From positions 1 through 64,000 of the forward strand of contig NZ_CABQJR010000001.1 in assembly GCF_902464545.1 (NCBI RefSeq): a stretch of DNA of 64,000 bases. Direction: 5' to 3'. Source of the stretch: an uncultured Senegalimassilia sp. (GTDB taxonomy: Bacteria > Actinomycetota > Coriobacteriia > Coriobacteriales > Eggerthellaceae). This document shows, piece after piece, positions 27,580 through 36,234 of the stretch; the first letter of the stretch is position 1, and each line of letters opens with the position of its first letter. The position numbers and the translations under genes are program-made. Below the pieces are notes generated by a model, which was not told where the DNA came from, did not search any database, and was given only the letters and a program-made list of their open reading frames with translations.

Positions 27580-28521
27580 TTACGTCTCGCTCTCGGGGCG
27601 CGGGGGCTGGTCGTCGCTTTCCGGGTAGCAGCGGTTCTCGCCGTCGGTGCTGGTAACGCCGTTGCCTAAGGCGCTATCCAGCGACGAGCCGTCGGCTGCG
27701 ATAGGGGCCATGCTGCCGGTTGCGCTCGGAGAGGTGATGGGCGGCATGCTGCCGGTGACGCCCTTGGCGGTAACCGGGGGGATGGGGCCGGTGAGGCCGG
27801 TGGTCTGAGCCTGGAAGCCGGTGGGGCGGCGACGGGCGCGCACGCGGTTCGCCATGCGCTTGACCGGTTGGGCGACGGCCTGCGTGACCACGTCGGAGTA
27901 GTCACGCGCCGGGCGGGTTCGCCAGCCGAACGCCAGCGAGGCGTAGCGGATGCCCATGACCAGCACGACGCACGTGATGGCCGCATACTGGTCGAGCAGG
28001 TGGTTCTGCTTCATGACGGCGAAGGCAAGCGCTCCGATGAGCGCCGCGCTCACGTACACCGTGCCCGCTTGGAACGCCTCTGGTTCCCGGTTCATGCAGA
28101 TGTCGCGCACGATGCCGCCGCCGTTTGCGGTGATGGTGCCCAGGATGACGGCGGGCACCAGGTCGAGGCCGGCGGAGAGCGCCTTGCCCGTGCCGATGAT
28201 GGCCCACAGCGCCACCGACAGGTTGTCCAGGAAGTCCATGAACGGGTCGAAGTACGTCATGAGCTTGCCGAAGTAGAACGCCACGATGCCGGCCACGATG
28301 CAGGCAAGGATCAGGTTCGGTTTCTGGAAGGCGTAGATGCCGTAATCCTGCAGCAGGATGTCGCGCGTGATGCCGCCGGCAAGACCGACGACGATGGCGA
28401 TGCAGCACACGCCGAAGATGTCGTATTTCGCCCGTACCGCGCTGAGCGCTCCGAAGATGGCGCCCGCAATGGTTGCGGCGAGCTCGAGCCAATAGGGGAT
28501 AGCCAGGGCTACTTCCAGCAT
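27580..28521 (-). CDS. UPF0126/TRIC-like membrane protein
   Basis: A 313-residue membrane protein made of two UPF0126 units (three helices each), the bacterial TRIC/YicG-type channel family, with reported roles in cation or glycine movement. Each unit shows the family glycine motif: GLAGGITRDILLQD near residue 47 and NGGGIVRDICMN near 133. The first ~215 residues fit the usual family length. An additional ~100-residue Pro/Thr/Ser-rich C-terminal tail (TGPIPP, TGSMPP, TGSMAP repeats) is unusual and probably cytoplasmic and disordered. GAAAGGG precedes ATG 28521. The downstream neighbour on the same strand is DUF47, but 330 bp separate them. Confidence 0.8.
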   Translation of the reverse strand: MLEVALAIPYWLELAATIAGAIFGALSAVRAKYDIFGVCCIAIVVGLAGGITRDILLQDYGIYAFQKPNLILACIVAGIVAFYFGKLMTYFDPFMDFLDNLSVALWAIIGTGKALSAGLDLVPAVILGTITANGGGIVRDICMNREPEAFQAGTVYVSAALIGALAFAVMKQNHLLDQYAAITCVVLVMGIRYASLAFGWRTRPARDYSDVVTQAVAQPVKRMANRVRARRRPTGFQAQTTGLTGPIPPVTAKGVTGSMPPITSPSATGSMAPIAADGSSLDSALGNGVTSTDGENRCYPESDDQPPRPESET

Positions 28522-28563
28522 GAATACCCTTTCATATGGGAGTTGTTATATAAGATGAGGTTG

Positions 28564-28585
28564 CCGCCCGCATCGCTGCGGGCGG
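28564..28585 (-). terminator. hairpin after the phospholipase-like gene
   Basis: Perfect 9-bp stem CCGCCCGCA / TGCGGGCGG with a TCGC loop. There is no T-run, so the terminator role is uncertain. Confidence 0.35.
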
Positions 28586-28727
28586 TCTGATGTTCGGATG
28601 TTCGGACGTCCAGGTTGCGCCGCGGGTGAGCAGGCGCCGGCGTGCGTGGCATGCGGACCGGCGACGTGCGAGCTGCCGGGTGCGCGGACCGTGCCGCGGG
28701 TGGATGCCTGCGTGCGGATCGCAACCG

Positions 28728-29684
28728 CTACTCTACCACCAGCACCTGGGCTTGCGTGGGGCGGCCGGAGAAGTCCAGCTCGCCGGTCAGCTCGCGCGTC
28801 CGCTCGACGGTGAAGCCCGGCTGATCGAACGCGGCGATCAGGTTCTTCGCCTTGTACTGCGCCTGATCGTAAAGATCCCAGAAGCCGGTGGTGCGCACGT
28901 CGCCGGTGAAGGGGTTGGTCCAGGCGTCGTGCTCGTGGTTGTCGAACACGCTTTCGGCGGCGGCCACCGGGCGATGGCTCATGGACTGGTAGAACGAATG
29001 CGGGCGCGCCAGGCGCTCGATGCGGCCGATGAGGTCGCGCTTGATGCCGGTGGGCGACCAGAACAGGCGCTGCACCAGGCGGAACCCGTGCACCGACAGG
29101 CGGAACAGGTTGTGCGGGATCACTTCGCCGTACACGTTCAGGGCCAGGTAGGCGTACATCTTCGACACGGCTCCGAGCACTGCCTCGCTTGCGTGCAGGA
29201 TCTCGCGCGAGGGGTTGAACGCGGCCACGGTGTCGCCGCGCTTGGCGAACAGCACCATCTCGTCCAGCTCGCTTTCGATGACGCCGTGCACCTCGCTGCC
29301 GTCATCGCGCGTTAGGCCCGGCTCGCCTGCATCACACAGCGCGTGCTCGTGGCAGTACACCAGCGGGTGCACGGTGGAATCGAGCGCGTAGTGACAGAGG
29401 AACCCCAGCGCATAGGCGCGTCCGAGCGGCTTCTCCTCGGGGTCCAGGACGCCGAGGGAGTCCTTCAGCGCCGCCAGCAGCTCGGCGGGCTTTCGGCTGT
29501 GCATGGTGTTGCCCAGCTTGTGGTACGCCGTGGCGCGGAAGTCGGCCACTGCGTAGAACAGCGGGTCGGGGCCTTGGTTTCCCAGCAGGAACGCGTCGGC
29601 TTCGTCGCGCGATCCGCCGATGGTCTGGAACAGCGCGTCGTACACGTCGCGTCCGAAGAAATCATGGGTGATGATTGCTGGCAT
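28728..29684 (-). CDS. zinc-dependent phospholipase C-like protein
   Basis: A 318-residue protein of the zinc-dependent phospholipase C/S1-P1 nuclease-like fold (PF00882 type). Seen: an N-terminal MPAIITHDFFGRDV with a His-Asp pair near the start, GNQGPDPLFY, AYALGFLCHYALDSTVHP, which carries His ligands, and PLVYCHEHA. No signal peptide or lipobox is seen, so it is probably cytoplasmic; a classical secreted phospholipase role is doubtful. Many anaerobes carry such proteins as uncharacterised genes. The ATG at 29684 has only a weak ribosome site. It is divergent from the UMF1 transporter. Confidence 0.72.
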   Translation of the reverse strand: MPAIITHDFFGRDVYDALFQTIGGSRDEADAFLLGNQGPDPLFYAVADFRATAYHKLGNTMHSRKPAELLAALKDSLGVLDPEEKPLGRAYALGFLCHYALDSTVHPLVYCHEHALCDAGEPGLTRDDGSEVHGVIESELDEMVLFAKRGDTVAAFNPSREILHASEAVLGAVSKMYAYLALNVYGEVIPHNLFRLSVHGFRLVQRLFWSPTGIKRDLIGRIERLARPHSFYQSMSHRPVAAAESVFDNHEHDAWTNPFTGDVRTTGFWDLYDQAQYKAKNLIAAFDQPGFTVERTRELTGELDFSGRPTQAQVLVVE

Positions 29685-29731
29685 TCCGTATCCCCGTTTC
29701 TCGTGTGGCTGACATTCATTTTACGTGGACG

Positions 29732-29752
29732 ATTATAGCCATCATATACAAT
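29732..29752. promoter_or_regulatory. divergent -10 boxes
   Basis: TATAAT on the minus strand (29732-29737, 48 nt before the phospholipase-like ATG) and TACAAT on the plus strand (29747-29752, toward the transporter). They lie back to back in an AT-rich patch; -35 boxes are poor. Confidence 0.4.
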
Positions 29753-29875
29753 GGTTTGCGCGCCGCTCGGCGGCGTTCAACGTACATGCACGATTCGGTG
29801 TTCGGAACCGCACGGGCCTGCGCGTCGGCGGGTTCCCGCGGACGGCGCGGGCCTTGCCGATAGCAAGGAGCAGCC

Positions 29876-31114
29876 ATGGGATTGGGCCTTCGCAGCCTGT
29901 CGAAACGCGAGCGCAGCTGGGTTTTGTACGACGTGGGAAACTCCGCGTACGTCATGTTGGCGGCAACGCTCATCCCCATCTATTTCTCGGCCATCGCCGA
30001 ACCTGGGTCGTCCGCCGTGGTGGCCTGGGGTTATGCGACCACGGTGGCCTCGCTGGCGCTTGCGCTGCTCATGCCGTTCCTGGGCAGCCTGGCCGATCTG
30101 AAGGGCAACAAGAAAAAGTTCCTTGCGGGCACCATCGGCACGGGCGCGGTGTCGCTCGCGGTCATGGGCGTGCCCGGCAACGCTATGGTGTTCCTAGTGA
30201 TATACGTGTTCTCGTCGGTCATGCTCAACGCGTCGCTGGTGTTCTACGATGCGTTTTTGGTCGACGCCACCGAGCAGGAGCGCTACGATGAGGTCTCGTC
30301 GCAGGGCTACGCTTGGGGCTACATCGGATCCTGCATCCCGTTCATCGTGTGCCTGGTCATCGTGCTGTTCGGCAGCAGTTTCGGCATCGGGCAGCTTGAC
30401 GGCATCCGCATCTCGTTCGTCATCACCGCGGTGTGGTGGCTGGTGTTTTCCGTGCCCGTGCTGCGCGACGTGCATCAGACGCACTTCAAGGCGCGCGAGG
30501 CGCATCTGTTCCGTCATACGCTCAAGGGCCTGGCGGGCACGTGCAAGAAGATCGCCCGCGACAAACGCCTGCTCATGTACATGCTGGCGTTCTTCTTCTA
30601 CATCGACGGCGTGCACACCATCATCACCATGTCCACCAGCTACGGCACCGACCTGGGCATCGACTCCACGCAGCTGGTGCTCGCGCTTCTGGTGACGCAG
30701 TTCGTGGCGTTCCCGTCCGCCATCGCCTACGGGCGCTTGGCCGGGCGCTTCGGCACCAAGCGCATGCTGCTGATCGCGGTGTTCGCATACTTCTGCATCA
30801 CGCTGTTCGCCGCATTCTTCCTGCGCTCCGCCGCCGAGTTCTGGGTGCTGGCCGTGTGCGTGGGCCTGTTCCAAGGCGGCATCCAGGCGCTGTCGCGCAG
30901 CGAGTTCGGCAAGCTCATCCCGAAGGAGAACGCCAACGAGTACTACGGCTTCTTCGACATCTTCGGCAAGTACGCCACCATCATGGGCACGTTGCTCGTA
31001 AGCGTGTTCACCCAGCTCACGGGTTCAAGCAGCTACGGCGTCCTCAGCGTGGCCGTGCTGTTCATCGTAGGCTTCATCCTGCTCTGGAAGATGCCCGAGG
31101 AGGCCGCCCGCTAA
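29876..31114 (+). CDS. UMF1/Atg22-type MFS transporter
   Basis: A 412-residue, roughly 12-TM transporter of the UMF1 (Atg22-like) branch of the major facilitator superfamily. Seen: the N-terminal WVLYDVGNSAYVMLAATLIP motif typical of the family, PFLGSLADLKGNKKKF (the MFS motif A region), SQGYAWGYIGS, and SEFGKLIPKENANEYYGFF in the second half, also typical. In yeast the relative exports amino acids from vacuoles; the bacterial substrates are not known. AAGGAG lies 7 nt upstream of ATG 29876. It is a single gene. The gap after it (31115-31798) carries repeats and hairpins but no convincing gene. Confidence 0.83.
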   Translation: MGLGLRSLSKRERSWVLYDVGNSAYVMLAATLIPIYFSAIAEPGSSAVVAWGYATTVASLALALLMPFLGSLADLKGNKKKFLAGTIGTGAVSLAVMGVPGNAMVFLVIYVFSSVMLNASLVFYDAFLVDATEQERYDEVSSQGYAWGYIGSCIPFIVCLVIVLFGSSFGIGQLDGIRISFVITAVWWLVFSVPVLRDVHQTHFKAREAHLFRHTLKGLAGTCKKIARDKRLLMYMLAFFFYIDGVHTIITMSTSYGTDLGIDSTQLVLALLVTQFVAFPSAIAYGRLAGRFGTKRMLLIAVFAYFCITLFAAFFLRSAAEFWVLAVCVGLFQGGIQALSRSEFGKLIPKENANEYYGFFDIFGKYATIMGTLLVSVFTQLTGSSSYGVLSVAVLFIVGFILLWKMPEEAAR

Positions 31115-31192
31115 CGCGATGGGCGGGCGCAGGCGCGTGGGGCGAGGGCGTTGCCCCGTGTTCGCAGGCGCCTGCTGGTCGGCTGCCGCAGT

Positions 31193-31245
31193 TGCCGCCC
31201 GCTAGCCACCCTTGCAGCTCGCCCTCTCGCCTGGGCGTTTTGCCG
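31193..31245 (+). repeat. 53-bp flanking repeat, left copy
   Basis: Begins TGCCGCCCGCTAGCCACC; about 90% identical to 34309-34362 in the same orientation. The pair brackets the gene-poor DUF559 region. Confidence 0.6.
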
Positions 31246-31271
31246 AGGATGCCGGGGCCGGCCTTCTCGTT

Positions 31272-31485
31272 GGGAAGGGTTTCGCGAAAATATGGCTGAG
31301 ATTGTGAGTTTTCCGAATCTTAGGCACCGCTTACTCGCTTCGCGCTGATGGTGGGAAACGAGTGACCTGGGGAAACGCAGGGAAGTGACGTCGTCGTTCG
31401 TTTTCGCGCTCGGAATTCTTGGTGAATCTCGTCATCAAATTCGGAAAACTCGCAATCTGTGACACGAAACGCCAAAAACCTTCCC
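31272..31485. repeat. 214-bp element with inverted ends, copy 1
   Basis: The left arm (31272-31318) and right arm (31439-31485) are imperfect inverted repeats: outer GGGAAGG / CCTTCCC and inner AGATTGTGAGTTTTCCGAAT / ATTCGGAAAACTCGCAATCT. A diverged relative sits at 33728-33953. Looks like a non-coding miniature or REP-type element. Confidence 0.5.
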
Positions 31486-31585
31486 TAGCGGTAGGCGCGA
31501 GTTCGGCTTCGACTGCTTGCGAGGGGGCGCAACGGGCCTTCGCTGATTGCGCGAAGGGGAGGCGAGTCCGCTGTCGCTTTCTTCT

Positions 31586-31850
31586 CTATCGCTTTTATAT
31601 CTCCGGGCCGCCGTTTGGCCGAAGGTGCGCATTCGTGAAGACGGGATTATTCGTGCATTGTTTTCGGCTATTTCCTTCGGAAACCCTTCCGTCGCCCTCA
31701 TATCTCTGGTTCATCGCGCAGTCGAAGGTGCACATTTGCGAACTCGTGACCATCCGTGCGCTTTCTTCGCTTTCTCCTTGGTGGCCCTCCCATCGCGCTC
31801 ATATCCCCAGGTCATTGCGCAGTTGAAGATGCGCTTTCGTGAAATCGGGG
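31586..31850 (-). repeat. three degenerate tandem copies of the DUF559 gene's 3' end
   Basis: Units of 100-105 bp beginning near 31586, 31691 and 31791 share (C/T)ATCGC.(C/T)T(C/T)ATAT, GCGCA/GCCG and GAAG(G/A)TGCGC. The third is the real 3' end of the DUF559 gene; the other two lie downstream of its stop. On the minus strand each encodes an F(T/A)(K/N)(A/V)HL(Q/R)-like end and a stop. Confidence 0.55.
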
Positions 31851-32781
31851 TCTTTGTAGCGTAGCCTGTGGTTTGCTAGAGCGGCCAGCTGCTTCGCAAG
31901 TTCGTTGAACGCCCCGCTATTGCGCACCTGCTCCGAAGCGACGTTGACGGACGTGATCCCCATGGCCTCGAGCGCGGCTCTTCGGCGGCTATCGAGCAGC
32001 ATTTTCTCCTCGTGTGCGTGGAACGCGTTGCTGTCGTATTCGACGTCGAGTTTCAGCTCCGGCCAATACAAATCAAGCACGTACCGCTTTCTCGCTCCAA
32101 GATGTTTCGGTAAGTCAACGACATAATTAAGTTTCGGTGCCGGGAACCCGTAACCGCCGTGGCGATAGGGAAGCGAAAGCATCATGGCGAGCTGTGTTTC
32201 GCGAGGCGATGCCGACCCGTCGATGACATGCCGTATCGCGCGCTGTGCGGCTTGCTTGCCTTGGAAGCTGGCCGACTTCTCGATGAAGCCGGATATCCTC
32301 GCGACGTTTGTCAACGGAATGGCCTGGTAGGAGGTTTCCTCTTGGCCGAAGGAGGAGTACGTCCCGCAAAGCTCGAATCCGAGCATGACCAGCCGCGTGA
32401 AGCTAAGCTGCTTCGCCATCTGGACAAACGCCAGCTCCGGCGAGGCCGCGGCGTACTCCGGCCCTATGCGCACGAGCGAGCTCGGCGGCAGCGCGGCGGT
32501 TCGCAGGTGCGTGACGACTGACGCGCTTTCCGTGCGGGCGCGTTTGTCGGTGATCATGACATGCAAGGGAGCCGTGCATTCCGGTGGCGCATCGTGCAGC
32601 CGGGCAGGGGTTTGACGGATGCCGATTCCAGCGCCAGCTTCGTATCCGCCCAGCGGGTTTTCGCCGTCCCCAGGAGCTGCTCCCGGCTTTTGCACGAGCA
32701 CCGTGCAAAAGACCAGTATTGCAGCGCGCTCAATCCGTGAAGCGTTACGAGCCTACGAGCGCCCGTGCCCTTCGTCGCCAT
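31799..32781 (-). pseudogene. DUF559-type protein with N-terminal AbiEi-like part, frameshifted
   Basis: The intact frame (ending 31799) encodes PSSLVRIGPEYAAASPELAF, LGFELCGTYSSF and, near the C-terminus, a PD-(D/E)xK/Vsr-like nuclease-fold segment: YVLDLYWPELKLDVEYDSNA, then LLDSRRRAALEAMGITSVNV. This is the DUF559 pattern. The part before residue ~45 of that frame is not protein-like. In another frame an ATG at 32781 with AAAGGGG before it gives MATKGTGARRLVTLHGLSAL, the expected start of this family, and runs to a stop at 32554. The two overlap at 32560-32610, next to AACCCCTGCCC. Joining them needs a -1 shift, as from one missing base. Function unknown; such proteins are often many-copy and defence- or mobile-linked. 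It could also be an assembly error. Confidence 0.65.
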
Positions 32782-34308
32782 TGCGCCCCTTTCCATTCTC
32801 GTCCCGTCGAAGTTTCGCTTCTGCCCTTTGAGCTCCCGTTCTTGCGTTTCGGGTTTCCGCTTCCGTCCCTTCGAGTCCGTGAACCATATCCCTCGGACAT
32901 GCTCGCGTCGATGGATCGGTCGTTCTTGGCACCGATCCGTAACGCGCGGCGGTGCAAACCCCTTCGTTGTCTTCGCTGATGCCTCCGATTGCGAAGATAC
33001 GGTGAAGAGACGTCCGGATGCGTAGCGGCGTTTCCCGGGAAAGCGCATTGGCGTGCGGCTGGGCATCCCGAGGCAAGGCGAATCGGGTTTTCCGGGGAAG
33101 CGCGGCGGCGCGCGGCTGGCATCACGGGATATAGAACACCCCGGGTCTTTCATGGAGGAGTTCGGTTGCTTTTCGGGGCGCGCATGTTTCGGCTCGAGAT
33201 GTCTCGGTTTTCTAGGGCACGACAATATCTGCGGCGGGATCTCGTTGACCGCGCAAGCTGGAGAGATTGCGTTGTTCGGGATATGGGGGGGGTGGGGTTG
33301 AGTTTGGGGATGTTTGTGGCCTTCCCGAAATGCGGAAAGGCGCTTTGTCATGAAGCCTTATCGGTAACGCGGGCCGGCGAGTGCGCGGTGGGGGGCGATG
33401 CGGACAGGTGTTCCGACATGAGATCTTGCGGGGATGCGGCAGGCTTTGTCGGACGGTGCGGCAACGTTTCTTGGGGGCTTCAATCTCGGGAGACCTGCGG
33501 TTTCTTCGCGTGCGGTTGGAGTGCGATGGGGCCTGATGCTCTTGCGATGCACGGTTCTTCGACTTCCCAAGAAGAGGGTGCCACGACGTGCGGCCCCAGG
33601 TAGTGAGGAAGGGAAAGGCGTCACGGCGCACGGCCCCTGGCTTCGGGCTGTGAGGAAGGAGAGACGTCGCGATGCGCGGCTCTGGCTTTGGGGAGGGGGC
33701 GTTTTATCGCGCGGTCTCCCTGGCTTCGGGGAAGGAAATCGGCCGATTGTGTCTCAAAATGCGAGTTTTCCGAATTTTTGCAGATGGGTTAGCGGGGGTT
33801 TGGGTGCCTCTTTGTGGACGTCGCCGAAAGCCGCGAAGATCATGCCTGGTGAGGGCGTCGTCGCTTTGGACCCTATTGAGATTCACCGATTTGCCCCAAA
33901 GCTAACTTTCGGAAAACAAGCGATTCGAGCCGTGAAACGCGAAAAACCTTCCTTGTGAACGTTTCGCGGCCCGCGCAGAGCGTGCGTTGGTCCTCGTTGA
34001 GCGCGCATCGGTCGGCGTTGGGGGATCAGTTAACCCTCTCCGAGCGTGATTCGGCTTGCGCCGAGCGCATATTGGCCCGCATCGAGCGCATGTTGACTTG
34101 TACAGTTGCTTGGGATGGCGAAAGGAGCTCTTCTGCCCTGCTTGCGACGACTCGGCATGGACGGAGCTCTCGCCAACATGCTCGCTACGGCTCGAAACCA
34201 AAGGGAAGCTGTTGCCGGCGCTCTCTCGGACATTTGACGACGGCGGGTTTTTGGTGCGGAATCGGGCGGAGTGCCTGCTGGCGGACAGGTACAGGGGGTC
34301 GGGGATGC
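32782..34308. other. 1.7-kb gene-poor stretch with degenerate short repeats
   Basis: No reading frame here has a ribosome site together with recognisable protein character. Three sets of local repeats are seen: TTCCCGGGAAAGCGC-type units at ~33030 and ~33088 (58-bp spacing); three ~55-bp units at 33575-33715 sharing GTGCGGCCCC/GGCTTCGGG and GTGAGGAAGG; and GAGCGCAT-type units at 33990-34095. There is also G8 near 33285. This fits decayed genes. Confidence 0.45.
33728..33953. repeat. 226-bp element with inverted ends, copy 2
   Basis: The left arm has GGGGAAGG and GCGAGTTTTCCGAA (33761-33774); the right arm has TTCGGAAAACAAGC (33908-33921) and AAAAACCTTCC. Diverged copy of 31272-31485. Confidence 0.45.
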
Positions 34309-34362
34309 TGCCGCCCGCTAGCCACCCCTTGCAGCTCGTCCTTTCGCCCGGGCGTTTCGCCG
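34309..34362 (+). repeat. 54-bp flanking repeat, right copy
   Basis: Matches 31193-31245 with one inserted base and about four changes. Confidence 0.6.
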
Positions 34363-34397
34363 CTCGCATCGCTCTTTCCGCCCCCGCACGTGCTAAT

Positions 34398-34427
34398 CTG
34401 ACAGTTGCGGTTTTTTCCGCATATGTT
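34398..34427 (+). promoter_or_regulatory. candidate promoter of the purine permease
   Basis: CTGACA, 18 bp, TATGTT. The ~105-nt leader does not show a purine riboswitch core that I can recognise. Confidence 0.35.
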
Positions 34428-34537
34428 GATTCGACTCCGGCCGCTCGCGCTTGCACGGGCGGCCGACGCGCTGTGGGGGTGCGGAAGGAAGAGGGGGCGC
34501 GCCGCAACACGCGCATCCGGAAAGGGGAAAGGGCGGA

Positions 34538-35869
34538 ATGGAAGCGGCTATCGAGCGTTTCTTCAAGATAGGCGAGCGCGGCAGCTCGTTGGGCACGGAG
34601 GTGATGGCGGGTCTGACCACCTTCCTGACCATGGCCTATATCGTGGCGGTCAACCCCGCCATGATGGAGGCGGCGGGCATCCCGTTCAACGCCGCGCTTA
34701 CGGCTACGTGCTTCGGCGCCGCCGTCATGACGGCGGCCATGGGCCTGATCGCCAACCGTCCCATCGCGCTGGCGTCGGGTATGGGCATCAACGCCATCGT
34801 GGCCTTCACGCTGTGCGGGTCGATGGGGCTCGACTGGCGCATCGCCATGGGCGTGGTGTTCTTGGAAGGCGTCATCATCCTGGTGCTGGTCATGCTGGGC
34901 TTGCGCGAGGCCGTCATGGACGCCATCCCCGTGGCGCTGCGCCAGGCCATCGGCATCGGCATCGGCCTGTTCGTGGCGTTCATCGGCCTAAAGGGCGGCG
35001 GCATCCTGGCGCCCGATTCCTCCACGCTCGTCACCATGGGCAGCCTGACCGAGCCCACGGCCATAGTGTCCGTGGTGTCCATCGCCCTTGCCATCATATT
35101 GACGGTGCGCGGCACGAAGGGCGGCCTGCTCATCTCCATCGTGGTGGCCACCATCGTAGGCATCCCGCTCGGCGTCACGGCGCTGCCCACCGAGTTCGAC
35201 TTCGTCCCGGACTTCAGCGCGCTGTGCGCCCCGTTCCAACAGCTGCCCGACGGCAGCGGTCTGGCTATCGTGCAGGTGTTCGTGCAGCCCGTGCTGCTCA
35301 TGTTCGTGTTCAGCCTGCTCATGAGCGACTTTTTCGACACCATGGGCACGATGATGGCGGTGGGCCAGCAGGGCGGCTTCGTCGACGAGGACGGCAACGT
35401 GGAGAACACGCGCGAGATCCTCATGGTCGATTCCGTGGGCGCCATCGTCGGCGGCTTCGTCGGCGCAAGCTCCATCACCTCGTTCGCCGAGTCCACCTCG
35501 GGCGCGGCGGCGGGCGCGCGCACGGGCCTGTCCAACATCGTGATCGCCCTGGCGTTTTTCGTCTGCGCGTTTTTGGCTCCCATCATCGGCATGGTGTCGA
35601 GCTCGGCCACCTGCGGCGCGTTGGTGGTCGTGGGTTACCTTATGATGAGCGACATCGGCAAGATCGATTGGGGGAGCCTCGAGGCGGCCGTCCCCGCGTT
35701 CGTCACCATCATGGGCATCCCGTTCACCTACTCCATCACCAACGGCATCGGCTTCGGCTTCATCACCTACGTGGTGGTGAAGGTGACGCAGGGCCATTGG
35801 CGCGACGTCAAGCCGCTCATGTGGATCGTGTCCGCGGCATTCCTGTTCACGTTCGTCGCGTTCTCGTAG
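34538..35869 (+). CDS. NCS2/AzgA-type purine permease
   Basis: A 443-residue, 12-14 TM permease of the adenine/guanine/hypoxanthine (AzgA/PbuG) branch of NCS2, importing purine bases with protons. Seen: TTFLTMAYIVAVNP near the N-terminus, GMGINAIVAF (family motif normally GMGLNAFFAY), RQAIGIGIGLFVAFIGLK, DFFDTMGTMMAVG (in helix 8) and the substrate-site motif SSITSFAESTSGAAAGARTG. These match family hallmarks in order and spacing. Start ATG 34538 (MEAAIERFFKIGERGSSL) follows AAAGGG; the 29 upstream in-frame residues are not family-like. Monocistronic. Which purine it prefers cannot be decided here. Confidence 0.9.
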   Translation: MEAAIERFFKIGERGSSLGTEVMAGLTTFLTMAYIVAVNPAMMEAAGIPFNAALTATCFGAAVMTAAMGLIANRPIALASGMGINAIVAFTLCGSMGLDWRIAMGVVFLEGVIILVLVMLGLREAVMDAIPVALRQAIGIGIGLFVAFIGLKGGGILAPDSSTLVTMGSLTEPTAIVSVVSIALAIILTVRGTKGGLLISIVVATIVGIPLGVTALPTEFDFVPDFSALCAPFQQLPDGSGLAIVQVFVQPVLLMFVFSLLMSDFFDTMGTMMAVGQQGGFVDEDGNVENTREILMVDSVGAIVGGFVGASSITSFAESTSGAAAGARTGLSNIVIALAFFVCAFLAPIIGMVSSSATCGALVVVGYLMMSDIGKIDWGSLEAAVPAFVTIMGIPFTYSITNGIGFGFITYVVVKVTQGHWRDVKPLMWIVSAAFLFTFVAFS

Positions 35870-36143
35870 ACGGCGGAGCTTCCGGGGCGCTGCAAGGCGC
35901 GCGGGGGGCGCAAGGCTCGAGTTGCGTGTGGCGAAGGGGTGGCGAAGGGGGCGGCGAGGATCGCGCGGCGGCGCCTGCTCGCGTCTCGGACGGCGCCTGC
36001 CGGCCGATCGCGCCCCCCGGCCGGCGCTCGTCGTGCGAGTCTCGCGTTCCGAGCCCTCATCCGGCCCCGGCTATCCCGCAAACCGATAGCGCGTAGCCGT
36101 TCGGCCCGATATCGCCAGCTCGTCCATACGTTCGCTGTGAAAA

Positions 36144-36188
36144 AACAACCTCGCAACCATCGTTTGACGCGGTGGTTACGAGGTTGTT
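36144..36188. terminator. 16-bp near-perfect hairpin upstream of aspartokinase
   Basis: AACAACCTCGCAACCA / TGGTTACGAGGTTGTT with one mismatch and a 13-nt loop, an A-run before and TTTG after. It probably ends transcripts from both sides. It lies just upstream of the lysC -10 box, so it is not part of the leader. The preceding 35870-36143 is very GC-rich with nothing evident. Confidence 0.6.
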
Positions 36189-36197
36189 TGCTATAGT
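36189..36197 (+). promoter_or_regulatory. extended -10 promoter of lysC
   Basis: TGCTATAGT (TG-n-TATAGT). Expected start near 36204, giving a ~30-nt leader, too short for a lysine riboswitch. Confidence 0.45.
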
Positions 36198-36234
36198 GGC
36201 AGACAATCGAAACCCCGTCCGAAAAAGGAAACGC

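Noticed and set aside
32989..33958. Plus-strand ORFs of 174-204 codons in the gene-poor stretch
   Set aside because: No ribosome sites, Arg/Gly/Ser-rich composition and internal short repeats; no recognisable domain.
36138..36234. Lysine riboswitch or attenuator upstream of lysC
   Set aside because: The long hairpin lies before the -10 box and the leader is only ~30 nt, too short for a known lysine riboswitch.
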